A stretch of 42,117 bases of DNA from Lutibacter sp. (GTDB lineage: Bacteria; Bacteroidota; Bacteroidia; Flavobacteriales; Flavobacteriaceae), in assembly GCA_027449025.1 (NCBI GenBank), contig DAIDMK010000025.1:1-42117 (forward strand). Direction: 5' to 3'. Position numbers and translations under genes: made by a program. This document shows, in pieces, positions 25,807 through 35,570 of this stretch. The notes beneath the pieces were generated by a model. The model saw only the letters and a list, made by a program, of their open reading frames with translations, was not told the DNA's origin and did not search any database. Position 1 is the first letter of the stretch. Every line of letters starts with the position of its first letter.

Positions 25807-28800
25807 ATGTCAACAAAGTTTTTTACAAATAAATCCGATAACAGTCTTCTGAAAAAATTTGAAGGTGTATTTACCAACTTACCTAACATCCACAATTTCG
25901 ATGCTTTAGTAGGTTATTTTAGAGCAACTGGTTATTTTAAATTAAGACCCTTTTTAGATAATATTCCTGAAATTAGAATTTTAGTTGGTATTAATGTTGA
26001 TACATTAGTTGAAAAATACCATTCAGTAGGTCAACAATTTTTAACAAATCCAGAAGAAACCAAAGATCAATTTATTGATTGTTTAAAAAAAGATATTCAA
26101 GATGCTGATTATTCTAAAGAAATTGAAGAAGGAATAATTCAATTCATCAAAGATATTGTTGATAAAAAAATAACAATTAAAGCGCATCCTGAAAAAAACT
26201 TACACGCAAAAATATACATTTTCAAGCCAAAAGAATTTAATGAATATTCAACGGGAAGTGTGATTACAGGTTCTTCAAATTTAACCGAACCTGGTTTAGG
26301 TTCTCGTGAGAAGTCTAATTATGAATTTAATGTTGAGCTACGTGATTATGATGATATAAGATTTGCTGCTGAAGAATTTGAACTGCTTTGGAATGAATCT
26401 GTTGACATTCTACCCACAGATGTTTCAATCATAGAAAAAGAAACCTATTTAAATAATAATTTCACCCCTTTTGAATTATACATTAAACTCTTGATTGAAT
26501 ATTTCGGACAAAGAATTGAGTATGACCCAACTAATATAGATTTATTAATTCCTGATAATTACAAGAAATTAACATATCAATCTGAAGCTGCTATTGAAGG
26601 ATATGAAAAACTAATGAAATACAATGGTTTCTTTTTAGCCGATGTTGTTGGTTTAGGTAAAACTATTGTAGCATCAATAATTGCAAAAAAGTTTGTGTTT
26701 GAAAATGGGTATCATTCTAAAATTTTAATTGTGTATCCACCTGCTTTAGAAGATAACTGGAAGACAACAATTAAAGATTTCCATATAAACAACAATACTT
26801 GGTTTGTTTCAACGGGTAGCCTACACAAAGTATTGGATGGTAAAAATCTAAATTATCCAAACCCAAATGAATATGATTTAATTATTATTGACGAAGCTCA
26901 TAAATTTAGAAATGACACTTCTAATATGTATGAAAAATTACAAACTATTACAAAAGCCGACAGGAGAATCCCCGGTTCAAATGGAGATACGCGTAAAAAA
27001 GTGATGTTATTATCAGCAACACCTTTAAACAATCATCCTGCCGATATAGAAAATCAAATTTATTTATTTCAAGATAAAAGAAATGCAAGTCTACCAAGCA
27101 TAAAAGATTTACAATCATTTTTCACTCCTTTAAAAGATGAATATGACGAGTTAAAAAAAGAACATATTCTTAACTTAGAAAAGGTGAAAGCTATTTTCGA
27201 TAAAATTAGAGACAAAGTAATAGAGCCTTTAGTTATTAGAAGGAGTAGAACTGATATTGAAAAAAATAAGGATTTTAAAAAAGATATAGATGCTCAAGGA
27301 ATTATATTTCCCAAAATAAATCCACCCAATAAAGTTGAGTATGAGTTTAATGATAAATTAAGTGTATTATTTGACTACACCATATCAATGTTAGCTTCAA
27401 TGGATGAATTTAGAAATCCAATTGAAGGTTTAGGTTATTACCGTTATAGAGCTATTGAATACTTAATTGATAAAGAATATCGTGATCGTTATGGTAATGT
27501 AGAAGACATTTCTCATAGGTTAGCTGCAATTATGAGAACCTTGTTGGTAAAACGTTTGGAAAGCAGCTTCTATGCCTTCAAAAAATCATTATCAAGACTG
27601 CTCAAAAATACAAACCATATGATTAAAATGTTTGAGGACAACAAAGTATATGTTGCCCCAGATATTGATGTAAATAAGTTTTTAAATGAAGGAGATGAAG
27701 AAGGTTTAGAACAAAAAATTAACGAAAAAGGTGGAAATAACCAAATCTATAATGCCGAGGATTTTAAAGAAGGTTTTATTGAACTCTTAAAAGCAGATGA
27801 GAAAATAATTAAAAATTTAGTAAGTGAATGGGCTAAAATTGATTACGATCCTAAATTAGATAAATTTATTGCCGATTTAAAATCAAAATTCTTAAACAAA
27901 AAAAACAACCATTCAGGAAAATTAGTTGTCTTTTCTGAATCTAAAGAAACCATTAATTATTTAAACGATACATTAAATGATTTTGGAATCAAAAAAACTT
28001 TAGCCATTAGTGCTTCAAACAGAAAAGAAAAATTTGCAACGATATTAGAAAATTTTGATGCCAATTTAAATAAGGCAGATTGGAAAAATGATTATAATAT
28101 CATTTTCACAACAGAAGTATTAGCCGAAGGTATCAACTTACACCGTTCAAATGTAATTATAAATTATGATGTACCTTGGAACTCAACAAGGTTAATGCAA
28201 CGTATTGGGCGTGTAAATCGTATTGGTACAGAAGCTAAAGAAATTCACGTTTTTAATTTTTATCCTTCAGATAAGTCTGACAATCAAATTAAATTAACCA
28301 ATATCGCGATAAAAAAACTGCAAGCCTTTCACTCCGCTTTTGGTGAGGATAGTCAAATATATTCTCAATTAGAGGAAGTTGGAGAAGCTGGTTTATACGG
28401 TTCAAAATTAAAGGAAGAAGTCAATGAAACCTTATTATTATTACAAGAATTAAGAGACTTTAAAAAGAAAAATATAAATGCCTTCAATCAAATTAAAAGC
28501 ATCCCTAAAAAATCTCGCATTGCTCGAAAATCAAGCAATGTAGATTCATTTATAAACGTAGATAATGCATCAATAACATATATAAAAAGTGAAGGGCATC
28601 CTGGAGTCTTTTATAAAACTGATGAAAATAATGTAGTTCACGAATTAACCTTTATAAATGCCGCTAAAATTTTTAAAGCGACCACAAAAGAGAAAGCAAT
28701 TAAATTGCCAGATAATCATCACCAACAGGTAACAAAAGCATTAACACATTTTAAAACTATTGCAAAAAATATTGAAACAAAAAATGTAACCAAAGCGCAA

Positions 28801-29118
28801 TTATCTGCAATAGAAAAAAAGGTTATTACAGATTTAGAATTTTTTATTGGAGTTGCTGACAACACATTTATTAAAACACAATTGCAAAGAGCACACGATG
28901 AGATCTACAAAGGTTCGCACAGGCAACTGCCAAATCAGTTAAGTAAATTTTTTAAAAACAACACAGAAAATGACCCTCAAAAAGTAATTGAAAATGTTTT
29001 TAATGAAATACTAAAAAAAATGAACTTTAGTGATACTGCAAGAATAAAACAACAACGAGCTTCTTTGTTTAACAAACCACAAATAGTAATATCAGAATCT
29101 TACATAGAATCTAACTAA
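25807..29118 (+). CDS. PLD-like nuclease fused to SNF2-type helicase
   Basis: An 1103-aa protein. The N-terminal phospholipase-D-like domain has His133-x-Lys135 (HAKIYIF) and GSSN at 155-158, a single HKD-type motif that would need dimerisation to form an active site. The SNF2/SF2 helicase core has Walker A DVVGLGKT (279-286), DEAH (362-365), SAT (403-405), an accessory nucleotide-binding lobe with VVFSESKETI, and motif VI QRIGRVNRIG (798-807). The C-terminal 250 residues are unassigned. It is first in a six-gene operon; its stop overlaps the methyltransferase start (TAATG). This is the helicase expected in an Hma-type (helicase-methylase-ATPase) defence locus; that name is recalled from the defence literature. 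Confidence 0.9.
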   Translation: MSTKFFTNKSDNSLLKKFEGVFTNLPNIHNFDALVGYFRATGYFKLRPFLDNIPEIRILVGINVDTLVEKYHSVGQQFLTNPEETKDQFIDCLKKDIQDADYSKEIEEGIIQFIKDIVDKKITIKAHPEKNLHAKIYIFKPKEFNEYSTGSVITGSSNLTEPGLGSREKSNYEFNVELRDYDDIRFAAEEFELLWNESVDILPTDVSIIEKETYLNNNFTPFELYIKLLIEYFGQRIEYDPTNIDLLIPDNYKKLTYQSEAAIEGYEKLMKYNGFFLADVVGLGKTIVASIIAKKFVFENGYHSKILIVYPPALEDNWKTTIKDFHINNNTWFVSTGSLHKVLDGKNLNYPNPNEYDLIIIDEAHKFRNDTSNMYEKLQTITKADRRIPGSNGDTRKKVMLLSATPLNNHPADIENQIYLFQDKRNASLPSIKDLQSFFTPLKDEYDELKKEHILNLEKVKAIFDKIRDKVIEPLVIRRSRTDIEKNKDFKKDIDAQGIIFPKINPPNKVEYEFNDKLSVLFDYTISMLASMDEFRNPIEGLGYYRYRAIEYLIDKEYRDRYGNVEDISHRLAAIMRTLLVKRLESSFYAFKKSLSRLLKNTNHMIKMFEDNKVYVAPDIDVNKFLNEGDEEGLEQKINEKGGNNQIYNAEDFKEGFIELLKADEKIIKNLVSEWAKIDYDPKLDKFIADLKSKFLNKKNNHSGKLVVFSESKETINYLNDTLNDFGIKKTLAISASNRKEKFATILENFDANLNKADWKNDYNIIFTTEVLAEGINLHRSNVIINYDVPWNSTRLMQRIGRVNRIGTEAKEIHVFNFYPSDKSDNQIKLTNIAIKKLQAFHSAFGEDSQIYSQLEEVGEAGLYGSKLKEEVNETLLLLQELRDFKKKNINAFNQIKSIPKKSRIARKSSNVDSFINVDNASITYIKSEGHPGVFYKTDENNVVHELTFINAAKIFKATTKEKAIKLPDNHHQQVTKALTHFKTIAKNIETKNVTKAQLSAIEKKVITDLEFFIGVADNTFIKTQLQRAHDEIYKGSHRQLPNQLSKFFKNNTENDPQKVIENVFNEILKKMNFSDTARIKQQRASLFNKPQIVISESYIESN

Positions 29119-32100
29119 TGGAAAACATACTGTCTCAAATATTTACTACTGATTACAATCGCAATTCATTTGAAAAAAATGTTCTAACACCTATTTTTCA
29201 GAATGCCACTAAAAACTTCGAGTTATATGATGTAGATGGTGAACAAGAAGTTCCTTTAACAGATACTGAAAAACGTACTGCAAAAAAAGTTATCAAATAT
29301 GGTGAATTTACTACACACGACAATCGTAAAATTGAATTGTATGAAGTTACTGTTGAAGATTTTAAACAAGTAAAAATTGCTCGTGTTGGTATTGGCGCAT
29401 TGGTTAAAAGATTAATTATTGGTAACAATGCAGTTTTTGCAACATTTAAATATGAAAATGTTAAAAATAAAAACTGGCGTTTTTCTTTTATAGCCTATGA
29501 TAGTTTTTTTGAGAATGGACAAGTACAAACCAAAGAAACAAATCCTAAACGTTATACCTATGTTTTTGGTGAAAAAGAGGAAAGCTACCGAACTGCTATT
29601 GATAGATTTCTAACATTAGACAATCAATTTCAAATAAAAGTAAAAGACCTTCAGGAAGCATTTGCAGTGGAGGCAATGTCTAATGATTTTTTTAAGGAGT
29701 ACAGAGAAACACACTATGCTAAATTTGTAAAATACTTAACCGGTGACGAGTTTATAAAAAAAGGCGGAAAGTTTGAATTGGTAGAAGTTCAAAATCCTTC
29801 TCCTTTTTTGGCATCTGTTTTTAATGGCGATAAAAAAGATGCCAGAGATTTTTGCAAAAAATTGTTGGGACAAATAGTGTTCTTATATTTTATTCAGAAA
29901 AAAGGATGGTTAGGAGCCACAAGCGCAAATTATAAAGAAGGTAACGGAGATAAAAATTTCATTCAAAACTTTTATAAACAAGCAGGTGAAAATGACACAT
30001 TCTACACAATATGGCTATCTAAATTATTTTATGATACACTAAATCAAAAAAGGGATAATGACAATTTTACAATGCCTGATGGTAAGGTGGTTAAAATCCC
30101 CTATTTAAATGGTGGTTTATTTGATAAAGAATCTGAAAAATTTGACTTTTTAGTCTTTCCAAGTGAGTTGTTTACAGACTTATTTGAGTTTTTCAATCGT
30201 TTTAATTTTACCATTTACGAAAACAGTCCAGAGGAACATACCGTAGCAGTTGACCCTGAAATGTTAGGGCATATTTTTGAAAACTTGCTGGAAGACAATA
30301 AAGATAAAGGTGCTTTTTATACACCAAAGGAGATTGTGCAGTATATGACACAAGAATCCTTAATTGAATATCTGGTAACACATTTAGGTGATGACACTAA
30401 AGAAGGTATTAGCAAATTTGTAAAGCAAAAAGACAAAGAAGATTTAACTGATACCCAACTTAACAAAATAAATATACTGTTAGATGAGGTTAAAATATGC
30501 GACCCTGCAATTGGTTCTGGTGCTTTTCCTATGGGTTTATTGCACGAAATATTTGCATTAAAGGAACGAATTGCTTTCGATTTAGGTTTTAAAGTTTGGA
30601 GTCCTGCTTTAGTTAAAGAAAATATCATCCAAAATTCTATTTATGGAGTAGATATTGAAAAAGGAGCAGTTGATATAGCGCAACTTCGTTTTTGGTTAAG
30701 CCTTATTGTAGATGAAGAAGAACCTAAACCTTTACCTAATTTAGCCTATAAAATTGTAGTTGGTAATTCATTAGTTAGCAAGTTTGGTAACGAAATTATT
30801 GAAATAGATTGGGAAGTTGAACCTGAAACTCAATTCGATTTATTTGGTTCTGATTTAGAAAACCAAAAAACTTGGTTATTAAACGAAATTTCTAAAAAAC
30901 AAAAAGAGTTTTTCTTAGCCAACAACAGCAATAAAACCAAATTAAATAAACAAATTAGAAATTTAAAATTAAACATCTTATCAAATCAATTAGAATTAAT
31001 GATTGAAACCAAAGGTGTTAAATTAGACAATAGCAGAAAGCCCTCCAAAAAACAAACAGAAGGTTGGTTGGAAACTGAAGGTTGGAAACGCACCTTACAA
31101 CAAGTAAATACCTTAAAAAACAATGATAAACCATTTCATCACTTCGATTGGCGTTTAGACTTTCCTGAAATTTTAAACCCTAATGTTACCGAAAACACTG
31201 GTTTTGATATAATTATCGGTAATCCACCTTACATTAAAGAATATACAAGTAGAGAGGCTTTTGATGGGTTTAGAAATTCTAAATACTATCAAGGTAAAAT
31301 GGACTTATGGTATGGTTTTGCTTGTATCAGTTTAGATTTATTAAAAGAAAAAGGTGTTGAATGTTTTATTGCTCAAAACAATTGGATTACAAGTGCTGGA
31401 GCTTCAATAATGCGAAATAAAGTATTAAAAGAAGCTGAAATAAATTTGTTTACAGATTTTTGGAATTACAAAGTATTTAAAACTGCTGGTATCCAAACAA
31501 TGATTTATTTGCTTAAAAAAGAGATTCCTAAAAATATTTATCCTTTAAAATATTCATTACTTAATGATGATTCTATTAAGGAAAGCGAATTAATTAACTT
31601 TTTAAATTTTAATAATTATGAAGGAATAGACGAAAAAAGTACATTGGAATTTGAAAGCTCACTTTATTTCGATTCGTTAATAACGTTTAACAATCCTAAA
31701 ATTGACAATGTACTAAATGAGATTTTGAATAATAATATTGAATTATTAAGAGATAATGAAATTGCTCAAGGGATTGTTTACCCGCAAGATAAGTTAAACA
31801 AAAAAAATGCAGTTAAATTAGGAAAAAACTTCAATGTTAATGATGGAATTTTTCAGCTTAATGAAAAGGAATTAAATAATTTAAATTTAGACAATAATGA
31901 ATACAGTATTGTAAAACCTTTTTATTCCACTTCTGAATTGCATAAATATTTCGGCAATAATAAAAATAAAGAATGGATTATATATACTAAATCAGATATT
32001 AAAAATCATATTAATTCATACCCTAAGATAAAAGAGCATTTAGATAAGTTTTCTAAAATAATTACTTCTGATAATAAGCCTTATGGCCTTCATAGAGCAA

Positions 32101-32723
32101 GAAATGAAGATTTTTTTATTGGTGAAAAAATAATCTCTTTGAGAAAAAATTTTCAGCCTTGTTTTACATTCACAGATTTCGATTGTTATGTAACTCAAAC
32201 TTTTTACTCTATTAAAACCAATAGATTTGACTTAAAATATTTAACCGCACTTTTAAACTCTAAACTGATTGCTTTTTGGTTACGTTTTAAAGGTAAAATG
32301 CAAGGAAATAATTATCAAATAGACAAAGAGCCTTTGGTTAATATACCTATTATACTACCTACAAATATTAATGTATTTACAATATTAACAGATTATCTTT
32401 TGTATTTATATAATGCAAAAAATAAAGATATTTTAAGTCATACTGAAAACAAAAGAATAGCCTCTCACATAGAAGACGTTTTGGATATGATGGTTTATGA
32501 ATTGTATTTTGAAACTCATATGAAAGAAAAAGGGTTAGACGTTCTACAATTTATCAATCCTCAACCTATTGAGAATATAAATGATGAAAATAAAAAGGCT
32601 GAAATAATAAAAGAATTTTACTTATGGTATCAAAAACCTGAAAATGAAGTGCGTCAAAGAATCATTTTAATTGAAACCAGAAGTAAAGATAAACTTGCTG
32701 TTATTAGAAAATCAGTTAACTAA
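29118..32723 (+). CDS. Large N6-adenine-type DNA methyltransferase (Eco57I/type IIG-like)
   Basis: A 1201-aa protein. An N-terminal region of about 370 residues (starting with an element like FEKNVLTPIF) is followed by the methyltransferase core: MLGHIFENLL and KGAFYTPKEIVQYM (about 375-410), SAM-binding motif I DPAIGSGAF (starting Asp462) and catalytic NPPY (702-705). About 450 residues of target-recognition-like sequence end the protein. No PD-(D/E)XK nuclease motif is evident at the N-terminus, so it may only modify. It overlaps both neighbours by one base (TAATG). In an Hma-like system it would mark host DNA; the site cannot be read from sequence. Confidence 0.9.
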   Translation: MENILSQIFTTDYNRNSFEKNVLTPIFQNATKNFELYDVDGEQEVPLTDTEKRTAKKVIKYGEFTTHDNRKIELYEVTVEDFKQVKIARVGIGALVKRLIIGNNAVFATFKYENVKNKNWRFSFIAYDSFFENGQVQTKETNPKRYTYVFGEKEESYRTAIDRFLTLDNQFQIKVKDLQEAFAVEAMSNDFFKEYRETHYAKFVKYLTGDEFIKKGGKFELVEVQNPSPFLASVFNGDKKDARDFCKKLLGQIVFLYFIQKKGWLGATSANYKEGNGDKNFIQNFYKQAGENDTFYTIWLSKLFYDTLNQKRDNDNFTMPDGKVVKIPYLNGGLFDKESEKFDFLVFPSELFTDLFEFFNRFNFTIYENSPEEHTVAVDPEMLGHIFENLLEDNKDKGAFYTPKEIVQYMTQESLIEYLVTHLGDDTKEGISKFVKQKDKEDLTDTQLNKINILLDEVKICDPAIGSGAFPMGLLHEIFALKERIAFDLGFKVWSPALVKENIIQNSIYGVDIEKGAVDIAQLRFWLSLIVDEEEPKPLPNLAYKIVVGNSLVSKFGNEIIEIDWEVEPETQFDLFGSDLENQKTWLLNEISKKQKEFFLANNSNKTKLNKQIRNLKLNILSNQLELMIETKGVKLDNSRKPSKKQTEGWLETEGWKRTLQQVNTLKNNDKPFHHFDWRLDFPEILNPNVTENTGFDIIIGNPPYIKEYTSREAFDGFRNSKYYQGKMDLWYGFACISLDLLKEKGVECFIAQNNWITSAGASIMRNKVLKEAEINLFTDFWNYKVFKTAGIQTMIYLLKKEIPKNIYPLKYSLLNDDSIKESELINFLNFNNYEGIDEKSTLEFESSLYFDSLITFNNPKIDNVLNEILNNNIELLRDNEIAQGIVYPQDKLNKKNAVKLGKNFNVNDGIFQLNEKELNNLNLDNNEYSIVKPFYSTSELHKYFGNNKNKEWIIYTKSDIKNHINSYPKIKEHLDKFSKIITSDNKPYGLHRARNEDFFIGEKIISLRKNFQPCFTFTDFDCYVTQTFYSIKTNRFDLKYLTALLNSKLIAFWLRFKGKMQGNNYQIDKEPLVNIPIILPTNINVFTILTDYLLYLYNAKNKDILSHTENKRIASHIEDVLDMMVYELYFETHMKEKGLDVLQFINPQPIENINDENKKAEIIKEFYLWYQKPENEVRQRIILIETRSKDKLAVIRKSVN

Positions 32724-34645
32724 TGAGTCGAATAGATACGTTACAAATTCATAATTTTAAGTTTTTTAATGAACAAGAACCCATAAAGTTAGATGGTAAA
32801 CATTTATTACTTTATGGAGAAAACGGAAGTGGTAAAAGTTCAATATATTGGGCATTATACACCTTATTTGAGGCTACCTTAAAAAATAAAAAAGAAAATA
32901 TAGAAAAATACTTCCAGCATCATTCTGTTCATCCCCAATCATTAGTAAATATTCACACAGAGCCTATTTATACGGGTGAATCGTTATTTTATGACTCTTT
33001 TATAAATGTAAAGACTAATAATACACATCCATTAGAATATAATATTTCATTATTAGATACTTCAATTAAAGATGATAACGTGGCTAAAGAAGTAAATCAA
33101 GCTTCTGATTTTATTAGTTATAAGGTTTTATACAAATTTCAAGACTTTTTGAATGGTATGGAAATGGATTTGGCTGATATTTTCATTGGTCATATTCTTC
33201 CATATATCAATTTTCCTGAAAAAGAATTTATTAGAGATGGTAGTACAAAAATAATTACAAGTGCCTCTGATATGTACAAGGAAATTAAAAAAGGACCTGG
33301 TACAACAACTAATTCAAAAGGCAAAATCATTAGAGTTTATAAATACAGTGAGGAGAACAAAAAATTTAATGCTTTTGCAGAACACTTCAATAATCAGTTA
33401 AAAGATTTAATAGACTTTATTAATGTTAATGCTCCTGCAATGCTCAAAAAATTGGGTTATGATATTGATTTTGAATTAAATTATATTGAATTAAAATATC
33501 ACAAAGCTGATGTGAATTTTCATTTTGAGCCTTTTAAAATCAAGTTTGTAATAACTTCTTATTTAGGCACCCCGATAACTATTAACAGACCTCAATCTTT
33601 TTTAAATGAAGCTAAAATTACAGCCATAGCAATTGCAATACGTTTAACAATTTTAAAACGTAGAATAAATGAAGAAGCAGGAGATATATTAAAGTTCATA
33701 GTATTTGATGATGTAATGATAAGTTTAGATATGAACAATAGAGACAAACTAATTGATTTCTTATTAGATCCTGTTAACAAATTCACAAATGACTATCAAT
33801 TACTTTTTTTAACGCACGATAGAAGCCTGTTTTATTATTTAAAAGACAAGATTAGAAATAGAGGTTTAAAAGATGATTGGGTGTATAAAGAAATGTATGT
33901 TGATTCTTTATCTGAAAAAGAAACACCTGCTATATTCGATCATCCTAATAAATTAAAAAAGGCAAAATATTTCATTGATAGTCACGATTATCCAGCAGCA
34001 GGAATATACCTGCGCTCATTATGTGAAGAATTATTAAATAACTTACTACCAGATCCAAAAATATATCATATTTCTCAAAATAACGATGGTATTTATGAAA
34101 GTAAGCATCAAAGTTTAAATGATAAAATTGGGCATCTGGAATGGTTTTGCTCAAAAGAGAATATTGATTATAATGATTTTAAAGATTTAAAAACCTATAA
34201 AAGTGTCATCTTAAATTCATTGGCTCATAATGATATTGTTTCTCCAATATACAAAACAGAGTTAATAAAAGTTCTTGAAGTACTTAAAAAACTTGAATTG
34301 ATAAAACGAGATGTCCAATTAATAAAGCAAAATAAAAGTTTAAAAATTGTATTGATAAAACCAGATAGTTCTAATTATGAAATAGGCATTCAAATTAAAG
34401 ATAGATTAATGATGTTTGAAAAATCAGGCTCGTTTAAAAAAATGTCAAACTTTTGTAAGGCAAATATCACATATTTAAATGATAATGGTACAGAAACGAA
34501 AGATTTGAATATTGAAAAGGAATCAATAAAACAAATCATCGAAGAAAAATGTAATGAATTAAGTATTCCATATCCAGATAATATTGAAGGTATTATTACT
34601 TATAGAAATGTGAGTTCAATTCAATCAATTATTGACACATTGTAA
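32723..34645 (+). CDS. SMC/RecF-like AAA ATPase
   Basis: A 640-aa protein with an ABC-type ATPase domain split by an insertion. Walker A GENGSGKSS is at 32-40, Walker B FDDVMISLD near 328-336, and H-loop THDRS near 364-368. About 240 residues of helical sequence lie between the halves, shorter than the coiled coils of true SMC proteins. The C-terminal 250 residues (from HDYPAAGIYLRSLCEELLNN) resemble helical domains found in overcoming-lysogeny or defence ATPases. It starts one base inside the methyltransferase stop. It is the expected third component of the helicase-methylase-ATPase set. Confidence 0.88.
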   Translation: MSRIDTLQIHNFKFFNEQEPIKLDGKHLLLYGENGSGKSSIYWALYTLFEATLKNKKENIEKYFQHHSVHPQSLVNIHTEPIYTGESLFYDSFINVKTNNTHPLEYNISLLDTSIKDDNVAKEVNQASDFISYKVLYKFQDFLNGMEMDLADIFIGHILPYINFPEKEFIRDGSTKIITSASDMYKEIKKGPGTTTNSKGKIIRVYKYSEENKKFNAFAEHFNNQLKDLIDFINVNAPAMLKKLGYDIDFELNYIELKYHKADVNFHFEPFKIKFVITSYLGTPITINRPQSFLNEAKITAIAIAIRLTILKRRINEEAGDILKFIVFDDVMISLDMNNRDKLIDFLLDPVNKFTNDYQLLFLTHDRSLFYYLKDKIRNRGLKDDWVYKEMYVDSLSEKETPAIFDHPNKLKKAKYFIDSHDYPAAGIYLRSLCEELLNNLLPDPKIYHISQNNDGIYESKHQSLNDKIGHLEWFCSKENIDYNDFKDLKTYKSVILNSLAHNDIVSPIYKTELIKVLEVLKKLELIKRDVQLIKQNKSLKIVLIKPDSSNYEIGIQIKDRLMMFEKSGSFKKMSNFCKANITYLNDNGTETKDLNIEKESIKQIIEEKCNELSIPYPDNIEGIITYRNVSSIQSIIDTL

Positions 34646-34647
34646 AT

Positions 34648-34974
34648 ATGACACACTCCGAAAAATTGATAAAAAAGAAATTCAACCTTAAAACAGAAAA
34701 ACAATTACTAACACTCATCAATAAAAAAGATGAAGCATTTTTTAAAGATAGTTTTTTTATAAGCAAAGAAAAATACATTACAAATATCTCCAATCTACTA
34801 AATGAGGTAAATGATTTAGGTAGCTCATTTAAAGACATAATGCCAATGGCAAAATCTGGTTCAATTTTAAATCCTTTTGCAAGTATAGGATTAGGAAGTG
34901 TAATGTCAGATTACAGGTCTAAACTTAAAACTTTAGAAAATCATATTTCTTTTTTTAAAAAACCTATCTCTTAA
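34648..34974 (+). CDS. Unknown 108-aa protein of the defence-like operon
   Basis: A small protein not assigned to a family. The N-terminal two thirds are basic and helical. A Gly-rich segment KSGSILNPFASIGLGSVMSD (about 73-92) is followed by a helix ending FFKKPIS. It starts 2 nt after the ATPase stop, so it belongs to the operon. It could be a regulatory or structural subunit. It is retained as a gene because of its tight spacing and balanced codon use. Confidence 0.7.
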   Translation: MTHSEKLIKKKFNLKTEKQLLTLINKKDEAFFKDSFFISKEKYITNISNLLNEVNDLGSSFKDIMPMAKSGSILNPFASIGLGSVMSDYRSKLKTLENHISFFKKPIS

Positions 34975-34988
34975 TAATAAAATAAGTT

Positions 34989-35564
34989 ATGAACTTAAAC
35001 ACTTTAAAACCCCAATCAATAAGTATTAACAATTTTATATTAACTTGGTCTAAACAATATGCCTACGCTAACGAAACTGCATATTATAGCTCAATCTCTA
35101 AAAAAGAATTTACAACTACCGATATTCAAAACCTGTATGTTTGGAAAAATGGAATGAGACTTAGTGAGCCAAAGCAAAAATCTGTTGATGCTAAAATTAA
35201 AGCGAAACTCCCATTAATCAATAAGTTTAAATCTAATGATAAAATAAATTTAGAGGGTTTTAAAAAAGAGTTTAAAGACCTATCAGTAGTTTGGAAGATA
35301 TTTTTATTACATAGTATAAACCCAAACAAATATCCTATATACGATCAACACATACACAGAGCATTTCTATTCATTCACAATGAAGATTGGTCTAATATTT
35401 CAAATACTTCCGTTAAAGACTTTGAAAAAGAAACCTTTTATTTTAAAAGATACTTGCCTTTTATAGAATCAATTAACGTACCAGATTTAAAAAAGTTAGA
35501 TGAAGCATTTTTTGCGTTTGGTCAGTTTCTAAATACACGTAATTATGCAACATTATTACAATAA
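34989..35564 (+). CDS. Unknown protein with HhH-GPD glycosylase-like Asp motif
   Basis: A 191-aa helical protein. The segment VVWKIFLLHSINPNKYPIYDQHIHRAF (about 100-126, shown here only as landmarks V100, P116, D119, H121, R124) resembles the helix and loop of HhH-GPD DNA glycosylases, where a conserved Asp lies in a V-D-x-H-x-x-R element. The helix-hairpin-helix with G-x-G is not clearly seen. It lies 14 nt after the 108-aa gene and 6 nt before the GIY-YIG gene. A base-removing role in the defence operon is an attractive but unproven inference; it may instead only share the fold. Confidence 0.72.
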   Translation: MNLNTLKPQSISINNFILTWSKQYAYANETAYYSSISKKEFTTTDIQNLYVWKNGMRLSEPKQKSVDAKIKAKLPLINKFKSNDKINLEGFKKEFKDLSVVWKIFLLHSINPNKYPIYDQHIHRAFLFIHNEDWSNISNTSVKDFEKETFYFKRYLPFIESINVPDLKKLDEAFFAFGQFLNTRNYATLLQ

Positions 35565-35570
35565 ACAGTT

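Noticed and set aside
29118-32723. Complete type IIG restriction-modification enzyme
   Set aside because: The size and target-recognition region fit, but no PD-(D/E)XK or other nuclease motif could be pointed out in the N-terminal 370 residues.
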